Shown here piece after piece: positions 1 to 9,000 of a stretch of DNA of 9,212 nucleotides. The stretch comes from Flavobacteriales bacterium. GTDB lineage: Bacteria; Bacteroidota; Bacteroidia; Flavobacteriales; BACL11. The notes below the pieces were generated by a model. It was given only the letters and a program-made list of their open reading frames with translations. It did not search any database and had not been told where the DNA came from. The DNA lies in assembly GCA_002724895.1 (NCBI GenBank), contig PBQB01000081.1, positions 1 to 9,212 on the forward strand. Direction: 5' to 3'. Each line of letters starts with the position of its first letter. Position 1 is the stretch's first letter. The position numbers and the translations under genes are program-made.

Positions 1-13
1 CCCAGAAATTGGA

Positions 14-343
14 CTAATTCCTCAACTTATTGATAGATTTAGTCAGAGATTTAATAAACTTTTTTTTATGTCTTTTTTTAGATATTGTATCTAAGGAACA
101 CTGTATTTCTAATATTTTTCTTTTAGCTAAAAGTGCATATGGATATACTTTTTTAACTTTTCTTTTTAAAATTAAATATTTTATTCTTTCTTCATTATTT
201 TTAAAAGATAACACTTCAACTTCAGGAATTGAAGAGGATAAAATTGTTTCAGTTTCAAGAATTTTTAAGTCTAATATTTTTAAATTTTTTTGAGCATACA
301 GATTAAATGTCAAAAAAGAAAAAAAAATAATTAAAAATTTCAT
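14..343 (-). CDS. Short DUF4294-like secreted protein, possibly truncated
   Basis: A 109-residue protein starting at the ATG at 341-343. The open frame can be extended to a TTG at 353-355, but the ATG gives a clean signal peptide: one Lys, a hydrophobic stretch, then NLYAQ, with likely signal peptidase cleavage around residues 16-18. The mature part carries EERIKYLILKRKVKKVYPYA followed by a basic, coiled-coil-like segment ending in KKRHKKKFIKSLTKS. From memory this closely resembles the start of DUF4294 proteins of Bacteroidota, which are envelope-targeted and of unknown function. Those proteins usually run to about 200 residues and continue into a conserved region containing an LT..QG..L.KLI-type motif. 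Here a TAG at 14-16 ends the frame before that region, so the gene may be a naturally short member, a broken copy or an assembly or sequencing error; only 13 bases remain before the window edge. It is divergent from the FAD dehydrogenase gene. The family call is moderate; the function is unknown. Confidence 0.6.
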   Translation of the reverse strand: MKFLIIFFSFLTFNLYAQKNLKILDLKILETETILSSSIPEVEVLSFKNNEERIKYLILKRKVKKVYPYALLAKRKILEIQCSLDTISKKRHKKKFIKSLTKSINKLRN

Positions 344-352
344 AAGTAAATA

Positions 353-360
353 CAAAATTA
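353..360 (-). promoter_or_regulatory. Candidate Bacteroidota -7 box for the DUF4294-like gene
   Basis: On the minus strand this reads TAATTTTG, a match to the Bacteroidota -7 consensus TAnnTTTG. It lies 9 bases before the ATG at 343, so the transcript would have almost no leader. No TTG-type -33 element is found at the expected 17-23 base spacing (the nearest lie about 5 and 29 bases upstream), so the call rests on one short box in AT-rich DNA. No Shine-Dalgarno sequence precedes the ATG. Confidence 0.35.
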
Positions 361-432
361 ATATACAAATGGTAATTATTAAATATTTTCAAAATTATCT
401 TACTTTTTTAATAAAAAAATAAATGCTATATA

Positions 433-440
433 TATTTTTG
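433..440 (+). promoter_or_regulatory. Candidate Bacteroidota -7 box for the FAD dehydrogenase gene
   Basis: TATTTTTG matches the TAnnTTTG consensus and ends 4 bases before the ATG at 445. If it is a true -7 element, transcription would start at or just beside the start codon, giving a leaderless or nearly leaderless mRNA. That fits the lack of any Shine-Dalgarno sequence. No -33 TTG is visible at the usual spacing. The spacer 344-444 otherwise holds only AT-rich sequence with no gene that I can see. Confidence 0.33.
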
Positions 441-444
441 AAAT

Positions 445-1983
445 ATGATTAAAAGAGTTGAAATAAAGATATCTCCTAAATTAGTTTTATCAAAAGATGA
501 AATAAAAAATAAGATATCTAATACATTTAACATTAAAAAATCACGAATTAATCATATAGAAATAATAAAAAAATCTATAGATGCCAGAAGTAAAAACATA
601 AAGTATAATTTAATTATTGATATTTATATTGATGAAAAATTTATTGAAAAAACAAAAATTATTAGATATAAGAATGTTCAAAATTCTAAGAAAGTATTTA
701 TAATTGGTGCTGGACCAGCAGGACTGTTTGCTGCATTAAAACTTATAGAAAGAGGTATAAAACCTATAATATTTGAAAGAGGTAAAAAAATCAGAGATAG
801 AAGAAGAGATATAGCACAGCTAACAAATAATCACATTGTAAATGTAGATTCTAATTATTGTTTTGGAGAAGGAGGAGCTGGCACATTTTCAGATGGAAAA
901 TTATATACAAGAAGCAAAAAAAAAGGTGATATAATGAATATTTTAGATATTCTCATTCAACATGGAGCAGATAGAAATATTAAAATAGATGCTCATCCAC
1001 ACATTGGAACTAATAAATTACCAAAAATAATTACATCTATTAGAGATACAATTATAAATTTTGGAGGAGAAATTAATTTTAATAGTAAGCTTACAAATAT
1101 TAAAATAACTAATAATAAAATACATAGTATAGAAATTAATAAAAATAAAATAATTAAGGTTTCAAAATTAATCTTAGCAACTGGTCATTCTGCAAGGGAT
1201 ATTTTTAAATTATTACATAAAAAAGAGATAAAAATAGAAGCAAAAGAATTTGCACTTGGGGTTAGAATTGAACATAAGCAAAAATTAATAGATCAAATAC
1301 AATATAAATGCAAAGAAAGAAGTGAATATTTACCTCCTTCTCAATATTCAATTAAAAAACAAATTAATGGAAGAGGAATATTTTCTTTTTGTATGTGTCC
1401 TGGAGGAATAATTGCACCTTGTGCTACAGAAGAAGGACAGGTTGTTACTAATGGTTGGTCACCATCTAAAAGAGATTATCCAAGTTCAAATTCGGGAATA
1501 GTAGTAGAAATTAAAACTGAAGATCTTAAGAAATTTAAAAAATATGGTCCTTTAGCAGGTGTTTATTTTCAAGAAGAAATTGAAAGAAAAGCATGTATAC
1601 TAGCTGGAGGAAGTCAAAAAGTTCCAGCACAAAGACTACTAGATTTTATTGATAATAAGTTATCAGAAAATATCCCATTAACTTCATATATTCCAGGAAC
1701 AACATCTGTAAAGATTACCGAGTTATTTCCAGCTTTTATTAACAATACTTTAAAAAATGGTTTTATAAAATTTGGTAAAAAAATGAAAGGATACTTAACT
1801 AATGATGCAATTATACATGCACCAGAAACCAGAACATCTTCTCCTGTTAGAATTCCAAGAAATAAAAATACACTTGAACATGAAGAAATAAGTGGTATAT
1901 ATCCTTGTGGAGAAGGCGCAGGATATGCAGGAGGAATAGTTTCGGCAGCAATTGATGGGGAAAGATGCGCAAATAAATGTTAA
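445..1983 (+). CDS. FAD-dependent dehydrogenase of the COG2509 type
   Basis: A 512-residue cytoplasmic flavoprotein. Residues 1-80 form the small N-terminal domain typical of this family and contain KSIDARSK (43-50). A Rossmann dinucleotide-binding fold follows, with GAGPAG at 88-93 and the acidic residue of the second strand in FERG (110-113). Family landmarks continue with GEGGAGTFSDGKLYT (141-155), the LATGHSARD loop (244-252), FCMCPGG (315-321), ETRTSSPVRIPR (461-472) and the C-terminal FAD-contact region CGEGAGYAGGIVSAAIDG (488-505). The length is normal for the family. There is no signal peptide or membrane segment. The substrate and electron acceptor are unknown; it is a predicted oxidoreductase only. 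The start is well fixed: an in-frame TGA sits at 439-441 and the next Met is at residue 164, inside the conserved fold. It is transcribed divergently from the DUF4294-like gene and converges on pheT. A run of nine A at 916-924 stays in frame as part of Lys codons. Confidence 0.9.
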   Translation: MIKRVEIKISPKLVLSKDEIKNKISNTFNIKKSRINHIEIIKKSIDARSKNIKYNLIIDIYIDEKFIEKTKIIRYKNVQNSKKVFIIGAGPAGLFAALKLIERGIKPIIFERGKKIRDRRRDIAQLTNNHIVNVDSNYCFGEGGAGTFSDGKLYTRSKKKGDIMNILDILIQHGADRNIKIDAHPHIGTNKLPKIITSIRDTIINFGGEINFNSKLTNIKITNNKIHSIEINKNKIIKVSKLILATGHSARDIFKLLHKKEIKIEAKEFALGVRIEHKQKLIDQIQYKCKERSEYLPPSQYSIKKQINGRGIFSFCMCPGGIIAPCATEEGQVVTNGWSPSKRDYPSSNSGIVVEIKTEDLKKFKKYGPLAGVYFQEEIERKACILAGGSQKVPAQRLLDFIDNKLSENIPLTSYIPGTTSVKITELFPAFINNTLKNGFIKFGKKMKGYLTNDAIIHAPETRTSSPVRIPRNKNTLEHEEISGIYPCGEGAGYAGGIVSAAIDGERCANKC

Positions 1984-2007
1984 TGCTATCTTATTTCAGC
2001 ATTTAAC
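1979..2007. terminator. Candidate bidirectional terminator hairpin spanning both stop codons
   Basis: GTTAATGCT (1979-1987) is an inverted repeat of AGCATTTAAC (1998-2007), with a one-base bulge and a 10-base loop. Further A:T pairing is possible outside, between AAA at 1975-1977 and the T run at 2008-2011. On the plus strand the stem is followed by TTTT; on the minus strand it is followed by ATTTATTT. The stem includes the TAA of the FAD gene (1981-1983) and most of the TAG of pheT (1986-1988), so one element could end both convergent transcripts. The stem is AT-rich and therefore weak, so the call is tentative. Confidence 0.4.
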
Positions 2008-4397
2008 TTTTGACAAAAAGCTTGAATTAACTTGTCCATGATTTTATCAACATACTTGTCTGTTAGTGTTCCCTTTGAATCATTCATTAAAAATGAGATG
2101 GCATAAGATTTTTTTTCCTTTGGTAAATTCTCTCCTTCATACACATCAAAAAGATCAACATTTTTCAAAATTTTATTATTGATACTAAAGGCTATTTTTT
2201 TAATTTCCTCAAATGTTATAGACTTATTAATTAACAATGATAAATCTCTTCTTATTGACGGAAACTTATCTATATCATTAACTTTTATTGAATTAGATAT
2301 ATATTTTTCAATATGATCGAAATTAAATTCGGCATAAAATACATCTAATTTAATTCCAAAAGATTGCAATATATTAGATTTAATAATTCCAAATGAAACT
2401 AAAAGATTATTATTTTTAAAATAGTTTAATCCATAAGAGAAATGTGAATCAACATTATTATTAGAACTGAAATTGTAAATACCAATTGATAATAAAATAT
2501 TTTCTACATATTTTTTTAAAAAGAAAAAATCTACTTTCTTACTTACATTGTTCCAATTATTATGATTTTCATTTCCAGTTATTAGTATTTGCAATTTATT
2601 TTTTTCCAAATATTGATCATTGACTTTATGATATGTCTTACCAAATTCAAAAAACTTTAAATCAAGATTTCTTCGATTATGGTTATGGGCAATATTTTCT
2701 AAACCACCAAAAAGTAAAGTTTGCCTCATAACATCTAAATCGTTAGAAAGCGGATTCAAAATAATTACATTTTGTGATTCATTAATATTATCAATTAGCT
2801 TATTATAACTAGATTTAGTTAATGAATTATTCATTATTTCGTTGAATCCATTAAAAGATAAAAGATTTGCAATCTTGTTACTTATATCAATTTTCTCATC
2901 TTGATTAGGAAGACAATTGTGCATTTCTAAAGGAACTGGAACAGAATTATAGCCATATATTCTTAGAACTTCTTCAATTACATCAACTTCTCTAAAAACA
3001 TCATGTTTAAACGGAGGTACCAATAAATCTAATCCATTCTTCTTTTCCTTTACAATTTCTATTGATAAATCTGATAAAATATTTTTAACTCTATTTCTAT
3101 CTATTTTCTCACCAATTAAACTATCCATGTTAGAATAATTTAATTCAACTGAAAAGTGATTAATTTTTTTTGGATAAATGTCAGATATTTCAGACGAGAT
3201 ATCACCACCACATATCTCCTGAATTAACAATGCTGCACGCTTAAGTGAATAAATAGTAATATTTGGATCACATCCTCTTTCATATCTAAATGAAGCATCA
3301 GTAAAAAGTGTATGTCTTTTGGAAGTCTTTCTAACTGAAATAGGGTCAAAATAAGCAGATTCTAAAAAAATATGAGAAGTATTATTTGATACCCCTGACT
3401 CAGCACCACCAAATACACCAGCAATACAAAGCGGTTTTTTAGAATCACATATCATTAGGTCATCAGAAGAAATAACACGTTTTTCATTATCTAATGTCGT
3501 AAAACTTGTTTTATCATTTATTGTTTTAACAATTATTTTTTCTTCAATTTTTTCTAAATCAAAAGCATGTAAAGGTTGACCAGTTTCATGAAGAACAAAA
3601 TTTGTAATATCAACAACATTATTAATAGTCGCAATTCCAATAGCATTTAGCTTTTCTTTAATCCAATTTGGAGATTCTTTAACACAAACATTAGAAATAG
3701 TAACACTAGAATATCTTGGGCATAGTTTGCTATTAGTTACTTCAACAGATACAGGAAATTTAGTATTATCAACAACAAACTTATCAACTAAAGGCTTACA
3801 AATAGACATGTTTGCACCTTTATAATTCAGATAAGCTTTGATATCACGAGCAACTCCTAAATGAGACATTGCATCTGTTCTGTTTGGAGTTAAACCAATA
3901 TCAAATACTGTATCGGATGATAAATTAAAATGTTCTGAAGCAATAGTACCATTGCTTACATTACTTTTAATAATCATAATACCATGGTCGTCATCACCTA
4001 GTCTTAACTCCTTTTCTGAACATATCATACCAAATGAATGCTCACCTCTTATTTTACCTTTCTTTATTTTAAATTTTTTATCACCATCATACAGCCAAGT
4101 TCCAACAGTTGCCACAGGAACTTTTAGACCTTTAGCAACATTAGGTGCACCACAAACAATTTGCAAAACATTATCATTTCCTATATCAACTTTTGTTAAA
4201 TTTAATTTATCAGCATTAGGATGCTTACACATTGATATAATCTCGCCAATTACAACACCTTTTAAACCACCTTTAATAGATTCTACTTCTTCAATTTTTT
4301 CAACTTCTAAGCCAATATTTGTTAAAATTGTTGATACCTCAGTTGGATTAACATTTAAATTAATATAATTATTTAGCCAATTATATGATATTTTCAT
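1986..4397 (-). CDS. pheT: Phenylalanyl-tRNA synthetase beta subunit
   Basis: An 803-residue protein, the usual length for bacterial PheT. With PheS (not in this window) it forms the cytoplasmic alpha2-beta2 enzyme that charges tRNA-Phe. Domains in order: N-terminal region starting KISYNWL; EMAP-type tRNA-binding domain with HPNADKL (59-65) and CGAPN (82-86); LTPNRTDAMSH (169-179); B3/4 editing domain with NNVVDITN (259-266) and QPLHAFD (274-280); B5 domain around 410-485 with PPFKHDV (461-467) and EEVLRIYGY (475-483); catalytic-like core; C-terminal FDX-ACB anticodon-binding domain from FPSIRRDLSLLI (712-723). The editing residues I recall from E. coli PheT (H261, G318, E334, T354, A356) align with H277, G330, E346, T366 and A368, so proofreading of Tyr-tRNA-Phe looks intact. 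The ATG at 4395-4397 is fixed by an in-frame stop at 4404-4406. It follows the lipoprotein gene after 48 bp and converges on the FAD gene. Confidence 0.98.
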   Translation of the reverse strand: MKISYNWLNNYINLNVNPTEVSTILTNIGLEVEKIEEVESIKGGLKGVVIGEIISMCKHPNADKLNLTKVDIGNDNVLQIVCGAPNVAKGLKVPVATVGTWLYDGDKKFKIKKGKIRGEHSFGMICSEKELRLGDDDHGIMIIKSNVSNGTIASEHFNLSSDTVFDIGLTPNRTDAMSHLGVARDIKAYLNYKGANMSICKPLVDKFVVDNTKFPVSVEVTNSKLCPRYSSVTISNVCVKESPNWIKEKLNAIGIATINNVVDITNFVLHETGQPLHAFDLEKIEEKIIVKTINDKTSFTTLDNEKRVISSDDLMICDSKKPLCIAGVFGGAESGVSNNTSHIFLESAYFDPISVRKTSKRHTLFTDASFRYERGCDPNITIYSLKRAALLIQEICGGDISSEISDIYPKKINHFSVELNYSNMDSLIGEKIDRNRVKNILSDLSIEIVKEKKNGLDLLVPPFKHDVFREVDVIEEVLRIYGYNSVPVPLEMHNCLPNQDEKIDISNKIANLLSFNGFNEIMNNSLTKSSYNKLIDNINESQNVIILNPLSNDLDVMRQTLLFGGLENIAHNHNRRNLDLKFFEFGKTYHKVNDQYLEKNKLQILITGNENHNNWNNVSKKVDFFFLKKYVENILLSIGIYNFSSNNNVDSHFSYGLNYFKNNNLLVSFGIIKSNILQSFGIKLDVFYAEFNFDHIEKYISNSIKVNDIDKFPSIRRDLSLLINKSITFEEIKKIAFSINNKILKNVDLFDVYEGENLPKEKKSYAISFLMNDSKGTLTDKYVDKIMDKLIQAFCQKLNAEIR

Positions 4398-4414
4398 AAA
4401 AAATTAGATTTAAG

Positions 4415-4422
4415 CAAAATTA
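4415..4422 (-). promoter_or_regulatory. Candidate -7 promoter box for pheT
   Basis: On the minus strand this reads TAATTTTG, identical to the box found upstream of the DUF4294-like gene, and matches TAnnTTTG. It lies 17 bases before the pheT ATG within a 48-bp spacer. It could let pheT be transcribed independently of the lipoprotein and PKD genes upstream. No matching TTG -33 element is visible, so the call is tentative. Confidence 0.35.
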
Positions 4423-4445
4423 ATAATTGTTAGCACATATTACTA

Positions 4446-5999
4446 TTACTTTTTTGTTCTTTTTAAATGAATAAGATTCATTGGATTATTTTCAAATCCA
4501 TTAATTTGAGGATTAATTAATCTTACAATATAGTCATAATACAATGGTACAATAACAGCACTATCAATAATCAATTGATCCATCTTTTGAAATAATAAAT
4601 ACCTTGAGCTATCGTTTAAAACAGTAAATGATTTTTCATACATTGAATCAAATTCCTTATTAACAAAATGGGTATAATTTGGTCCATTAGGAGAGTGATA
4701 CTTACTATAAAATAAGGACAGATAATTTTCTGCTTCAGGATAATCCGCAATCCAACTACCTCTAAAAAAAGAAAGTTTAGATGTTGCAACCATTTGTCTA
4801 TGTGTAGATGGTGGATTAACATCAATTTTAATTTTTAATCCAATTTTAGATAATTCATTTTGAATATATTCACATAAATCCAAATATGAACTGGTTGTTG
4901 ATAAAGTAATTTCATTATCAAAATCACTTTTTTCTAACAATTCCTTAGCTAGTTCAGGATTATATTCATATCCTTTAACTTTATTAGAAAAGGATGGCAT
5001 ACCTGGAGGAACAAAACCATTTAATGCTGGTGTTCCTATATTATTTCTTAAATATTTTATCATTTTTTTTCTGTCAAAACCCAAATTAATAGCTTTCCTT
5101 ACTTTTAATGGGATGGAATCGTTCATATAAAAGCCCAAATACTCCGTATTTAAATAATAACTAGTAGACAATTTTATTTTGCCTTTATAACTATCTTGAA
5201 GTTTACCATCTCTAGTTAATACTTCGTCTTTATAAGAAGCATCTATTCCAGATATAAAATCAATTTCTCCTTGTAAAAAACGTAAAAATGCAGTTTGTTT
5301 GTCTCTAATAAAAGAAATAGAGATAGCATCCAAATATGGAAGTGATTGATTTCTATCATCTTTTTCAAAATAGTCTATATTTTTTCTTAAAACTAATTTC
5401 ACTCCTCTTTTCCAGAATTGGAACTTAAAAGGACCTGTACCTATAAAATCCTTATTCTCTTTATTAAAATTTTTTTTGGAAACTACAGAACAATATTGCA
5501 TTGAAAGCATTTGTAGAAATGCAGGAAATGGTTTGATCAGTTTAATGAAAAACACAGAATCATTAACAGCATAAAAAGAATCTACATTATTTAAAACCCA
5601 AGATCCTGGAGATGCAACTCTTTCATCTATTAATCTGTTAAATGAATATTCAAAATCACTTGCCTTAACTCTTCTTTGTTCTTTGTTTAAAAAAACTTCA
5701 TGATTATGAAAATATACATCATTTCTTAAAAGAAACTTATAAGTTAATCCGCTATCTAAGATTTCCCAACCCTTAGCAATTGATGGAATGACTCTTAAAT
5801 TTGAATCTAGTTGAACCAAACCATTATACATTTGATTACAAACCCAAACTGATGCCTGATCTTTAGAAAAAGCAGGATCTAAAGTGTTAACTTCAGATAC
5901 TTCATTATATTTAAATATCTTTAAATTTTTATTTCTCTCTGTATTTACACAACTTACTAAAAAAATAGATAGAGAAAAAAGAAGAAGCCTAAAATTCAA
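4446..5999 (-). CDS. Family-5 extracellular solute-binding lipoprotein (peptide/oligopeptide type)
   Basis: A 517-residue protein of the SBP_bac_5 (OppA/DppA-like) family, the binding component of an ABC importer for peptides or similar solutes. A lipoprotein signal peptide is visible: a hydrophobic stretch ending in FLVSC, with Cys17 as the lipidated residue. Residues after the Cys (VNTERN) lack the acidic run of the Bacteroidota surface-export signal, so it is more likely periplasm-facing. Family signs are NTLDPAF (38-44), the VKASDFEYSFNRL segment (111-123), GTGPFKF (187-193), VRKAINLGFDR (300-310) and the W.ADYPEAENYL.LFYS block (416-432). No permease or ATPase gene is next to it, so its transporter must be elsewhere. 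The only in-frame candidates after the upstream TAG (6012-6014) are TTG at 5997-5999, used here, or a non-standard ATA at 6006-6008; there is no ATG. It lies 32 bp after the PKD gene and 48 bp before pheT. Confidence 0.88.
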   Translation of the reverse strand: MNFRLLLFSLSIFLVSCVNTERNKNLKIFKYNEVSEVNTLDPAFSKDQASVWVCNQMYNGLVQLDSNLRVIPSIAKGWEILDSGLTYKFLLRNDVYFHNHEVFLNKEQRRVKASDFEYSFNRLIDERVASPGSWVLNNVDSFYAVNDSVFFIKLIKPFPAFLQMLSMQYCSVVSKKNFNKENKDFIGTGPFKFQFWKRGVKLVLRKNIDYFEKDDRNQSLPYLDAISISFIRDKQTAFLRFLQGEIDFISGIDASYKDEVLTRDGKLQDSYKGKIKLSTSYYLNTEYLGFYMNDSIPLKVRKAINLGFDRKKMIKYLRNNIGTPALNGFVPPGMPSFSNKVKGYEYNPELAKELLEKSDFDNEITLSTTSSYLDLCEYIQNELSKIGLKIKIDVNPPSTHRQMVATSKLSFFRGSWIADYPEAENYLSLFYSKYHSPNGPNYTHFVNKEFDSMYEKSFTVLNDSSRYLLFQKMDQLIIDSAVIVPLYYDYIVRLINPQINGFENNPMNLIHLKRTKK

Positions 6000-6031
6000 T
6001 TTTTTTATTTGCTAAAGTATGTAATTTATAG

Positions 6032-9000
6032 TTATCTTAAAAGATTTAATTCTCCATTATTAGTTTTCAACTCTCCATTAAAATTTAAATAGCTTAATTT
6101 ATAAAAATATGTTCCGTTTACAGCAAAATTGTTATCAATCATACCATTCCAACCAACATCAATATCAGATGAGCTAAATAAGATCTTTCCCCAGCGGTCA
6201 AAAACTTCAATATTAAATTCTTTAATTCCATTTACTGTAACTTTAAATATATCATTAATTCCATCATTATTTGGTGAAAAAGAGTTAGGAACAAAAACCT
6301 TATCTTCTAAATAAATAACAAGATTTTTAGTTTTAACTGACTGACAACCAAAAGAATTTATAGCCACCAAAGATATCTCAAAATGTCCTGTATCAGGAAA
6401 ACTATATATCACATTATCCTCTCCTGAAATAATACTATTATCTATATCCCAATAAAAAGAATCATAATGTGTTGATAAATTTGAAAATGTTATTTCAGGT
6501 TCAGAATATGTAGAGATAAATTTATTCGCATTAAAATCTGCTATAGGATTATTAATAACATTAATAGCAGAAATAATTGTAGTGTCAGATTTACAACTAT
6601 TTTTAGAAGCAACTGATAATTTTATATCAAATGAATCAACAAATAAATATGTATGAATAGGATTGCTAATATTTGAAATATTTCCATCTCCAAAATCCCA
6701 TAACCACTCTACAATTGTATCTCTATTATTAGTAAAACTGCTATTAAAATTAACAACTTCTCCTAAACAAACATGAGAATTCATAGATAAATTTATTTCC
6801 GGCAAATCAAATATAGTAATCATACTTGAATCACTAGATTTACATCCTTTATCAGTACTTACATTTAATTGAACTAAGTATTTTCCAGGACTTTCATACA
6901 CATGTGATAAATTTTTATAACTATTTTCTACAGAACCATCACCAAAATTCCATTCCCATTCAATTAAATTGTCATTCGATATTTCTGTGACATCATGAAA
7001 CCACGTAAAATCACCAAAACAATACTGTTGAGTGTAAAAGTTAACTTTAGGACTTTCATTAATGAGTATACTCTTTTTAATTGTATCTGTACAATATTTA
7101 TCTGATTTAACTATTAGTGAAACATCAAATTGACCAGTTTCTAAAAAAGTGTAGTAACTTACAGAATCATTTAAAATTACTGAATCTTTTTCAATAACAA
7201 AATTAATTTCATTTAAAAAGCCTTGGGATATAGTTGATATATCTATAAATTGTGTTCTTTGTCCATGACAAGCATGATCAATTAAAAAATCTGAAATTGG
7301 TTTTGGATTAATATAAATGTTTTTTGTGATGGAATTTTTACATCCATTATTTGAAGTAACAGTTAATGTTGGGAAATAACTACCTGCCAATGAATATAAA
7401 TGAATAGGATTTTGATCGTTACTTACTAAATTATCACCAAAAGAATATTCCCAGCTAATGACATCACTACTTGAGTTATCAAAAAATAATGCATCACTTT
7501 CTAAACAAACATCTGAAACCAAAAAATCTACAGACGGTTTTGAAAAAATCTCAATATTTTGAATACTAGTATCGACACAATTGTTATCTAAATTTTTTAC
7601 AACTAAAAAAACATTATTTAAACCTGAAGAAAGTAATGTAGATTCATTAATATTAACACCTCCAAAACTCCAAAAATATTCTATGTTAGATGTTAATATT
7701 CCTGAAGAACCAATAAAATTAATTGAATCTCCCTCACAATTATTTATATATGAAAAAGAAGCTTCAGGAACATTGTTTTTAACTTGAACAAATATTGAAT
7801 CTTTTCGAAAACAAAAACCATCATCATAATTAATATAATATCTTGTGTTGGTATCTGGACTTGCTTTAGGATTACATATATTTAAATTACTTAAACCCAA
7901 AGATGGATACCATAAAATATTATATCCGTCATCAGGTATGTTTAGTTGTACTGAATCTCCTTCACATATTTCATAAGTTGAAATTATATCAAGAGAAATA
8001 TTTTTAACAACAATTTCATTTTGGCTAGATAAAACTAATTCACAACCAAGCGAATCTGTCACTATTAATGATGGAACATAACTACCTGTATCAGGATATT
8101 GATATGTTGGTGACACTAAATTCGATGTAAAACCATTTCCATAATCCCAACTATAATTTACTCCATTTACGATATTTGGTAAAAATGATATGTTTTGGCC
8201 AACACATGATAATGAATCAGAAAATGAAAAATCTCCGCTAGGTCCATCAAACAACTCAATCAAACCATTTGATACTAAAGTATCTCTACATCCAAAAGAA
8301 TTCTCTACTATTAATTCAACATCAAATATTCCAGCGTTTAGAAATATATGATTTGGATTTTCAACATCTGATGTAAACCCATCACTTATTTTCCAATCCC
8401 ATTTTATAACATCTTGTGAAGACAAATTAATAAAATTAGTTATAAATGGTGGACAGGAAGAATTAATTGAAGATATATTAAAATTGGCATTAGGCTTTAA
8501 TACTTCAATAAATGAATCAATTACAAAAGAGTGATGACAACCAAATGAATCTATGACTGTCAATGTAACATCATAAATCCCATTATTTGTGTAAGTATGA
8601 ATAGGATTTTTAATTGAATCATGATTTCCATCCCCAAAATCCCAAATATACTCTAATGAAAATCCAGTAGATAAATTATTAAAATTAACCTCAGTAGATG
8701 GACATATTTGTAATGTATCTGCTGTAAAATAAGACCTAGGATAATTAAATTTAACATACTCCTTTCTGATTAAAGTATCCTTACACCCATCATTAGTTAA
8801 ACATATTAATAAAACATCATATATTCCTTCTTCACTGTATACATGTGTAGGATTTGCTTGAGTAGAGAAATTACCATCTCCAAAATCCCATAAATAATCA
8901 TTAGTTTGTGATGATGATAAATTGTTAAAATCAACACTTAGTGAATCACAACCAAAAAAATTATCAACTTCAAAATTGGACTCTACATTACTTACTTTAA

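Noticed and set aside
30..293. Plus-strand open frame of 87 codons opposite the DUF4294-like gene
   Set aside because: It is the antisense of a gene with a clear signal peptide and family motif, and its translation is a low-complexity Phe/Leu/Ile-rich stretch.
916..924. Run of nine A in the FAD dehydrogenase gene as a possible slippage or frameshift site
   Set aside because: The frame is intact on both sides, with conserved motifs before and after, so nothing indicates programmed or accidental frameshifting.
3952..4368. Plus-strand open frame of 138 codons inside pheT
   Set aside because: It lies wholly antisense to the highly conserved tRNA-binding region of PheT and has no recognisable motif or promoter.
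4616..4825. Minus-strand open frame of 69 codons in another frame of the lipoprotein gene
   Set aside because: It overlaps the conserved W.ADYPEAENYL region of the real frame and has no protein-like features of its own.
6003..6050. Possible terminator or promoter between the PKD and lipoprotein genes (ATCTTTTAAGAT palindrome at the PKD gene end; TACTTTAG box)
   Set aside because: The palindrome has only a 5-bp stem with a 2-base loop, and the box has one mismatch to TAnnTTTG; neither is convincing in such AT-rich DNA.
6129..6314. Plus-strand open frame opposite the T9SS sorting domain
   Set aside because: It is the mirror of a strongly conserved domain on the other strand.
7581..7787. Plus-strand open frame opposite the PKD array
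   Set aside because: It is antisense to repeat modules that are clearly coding on the minus strand.
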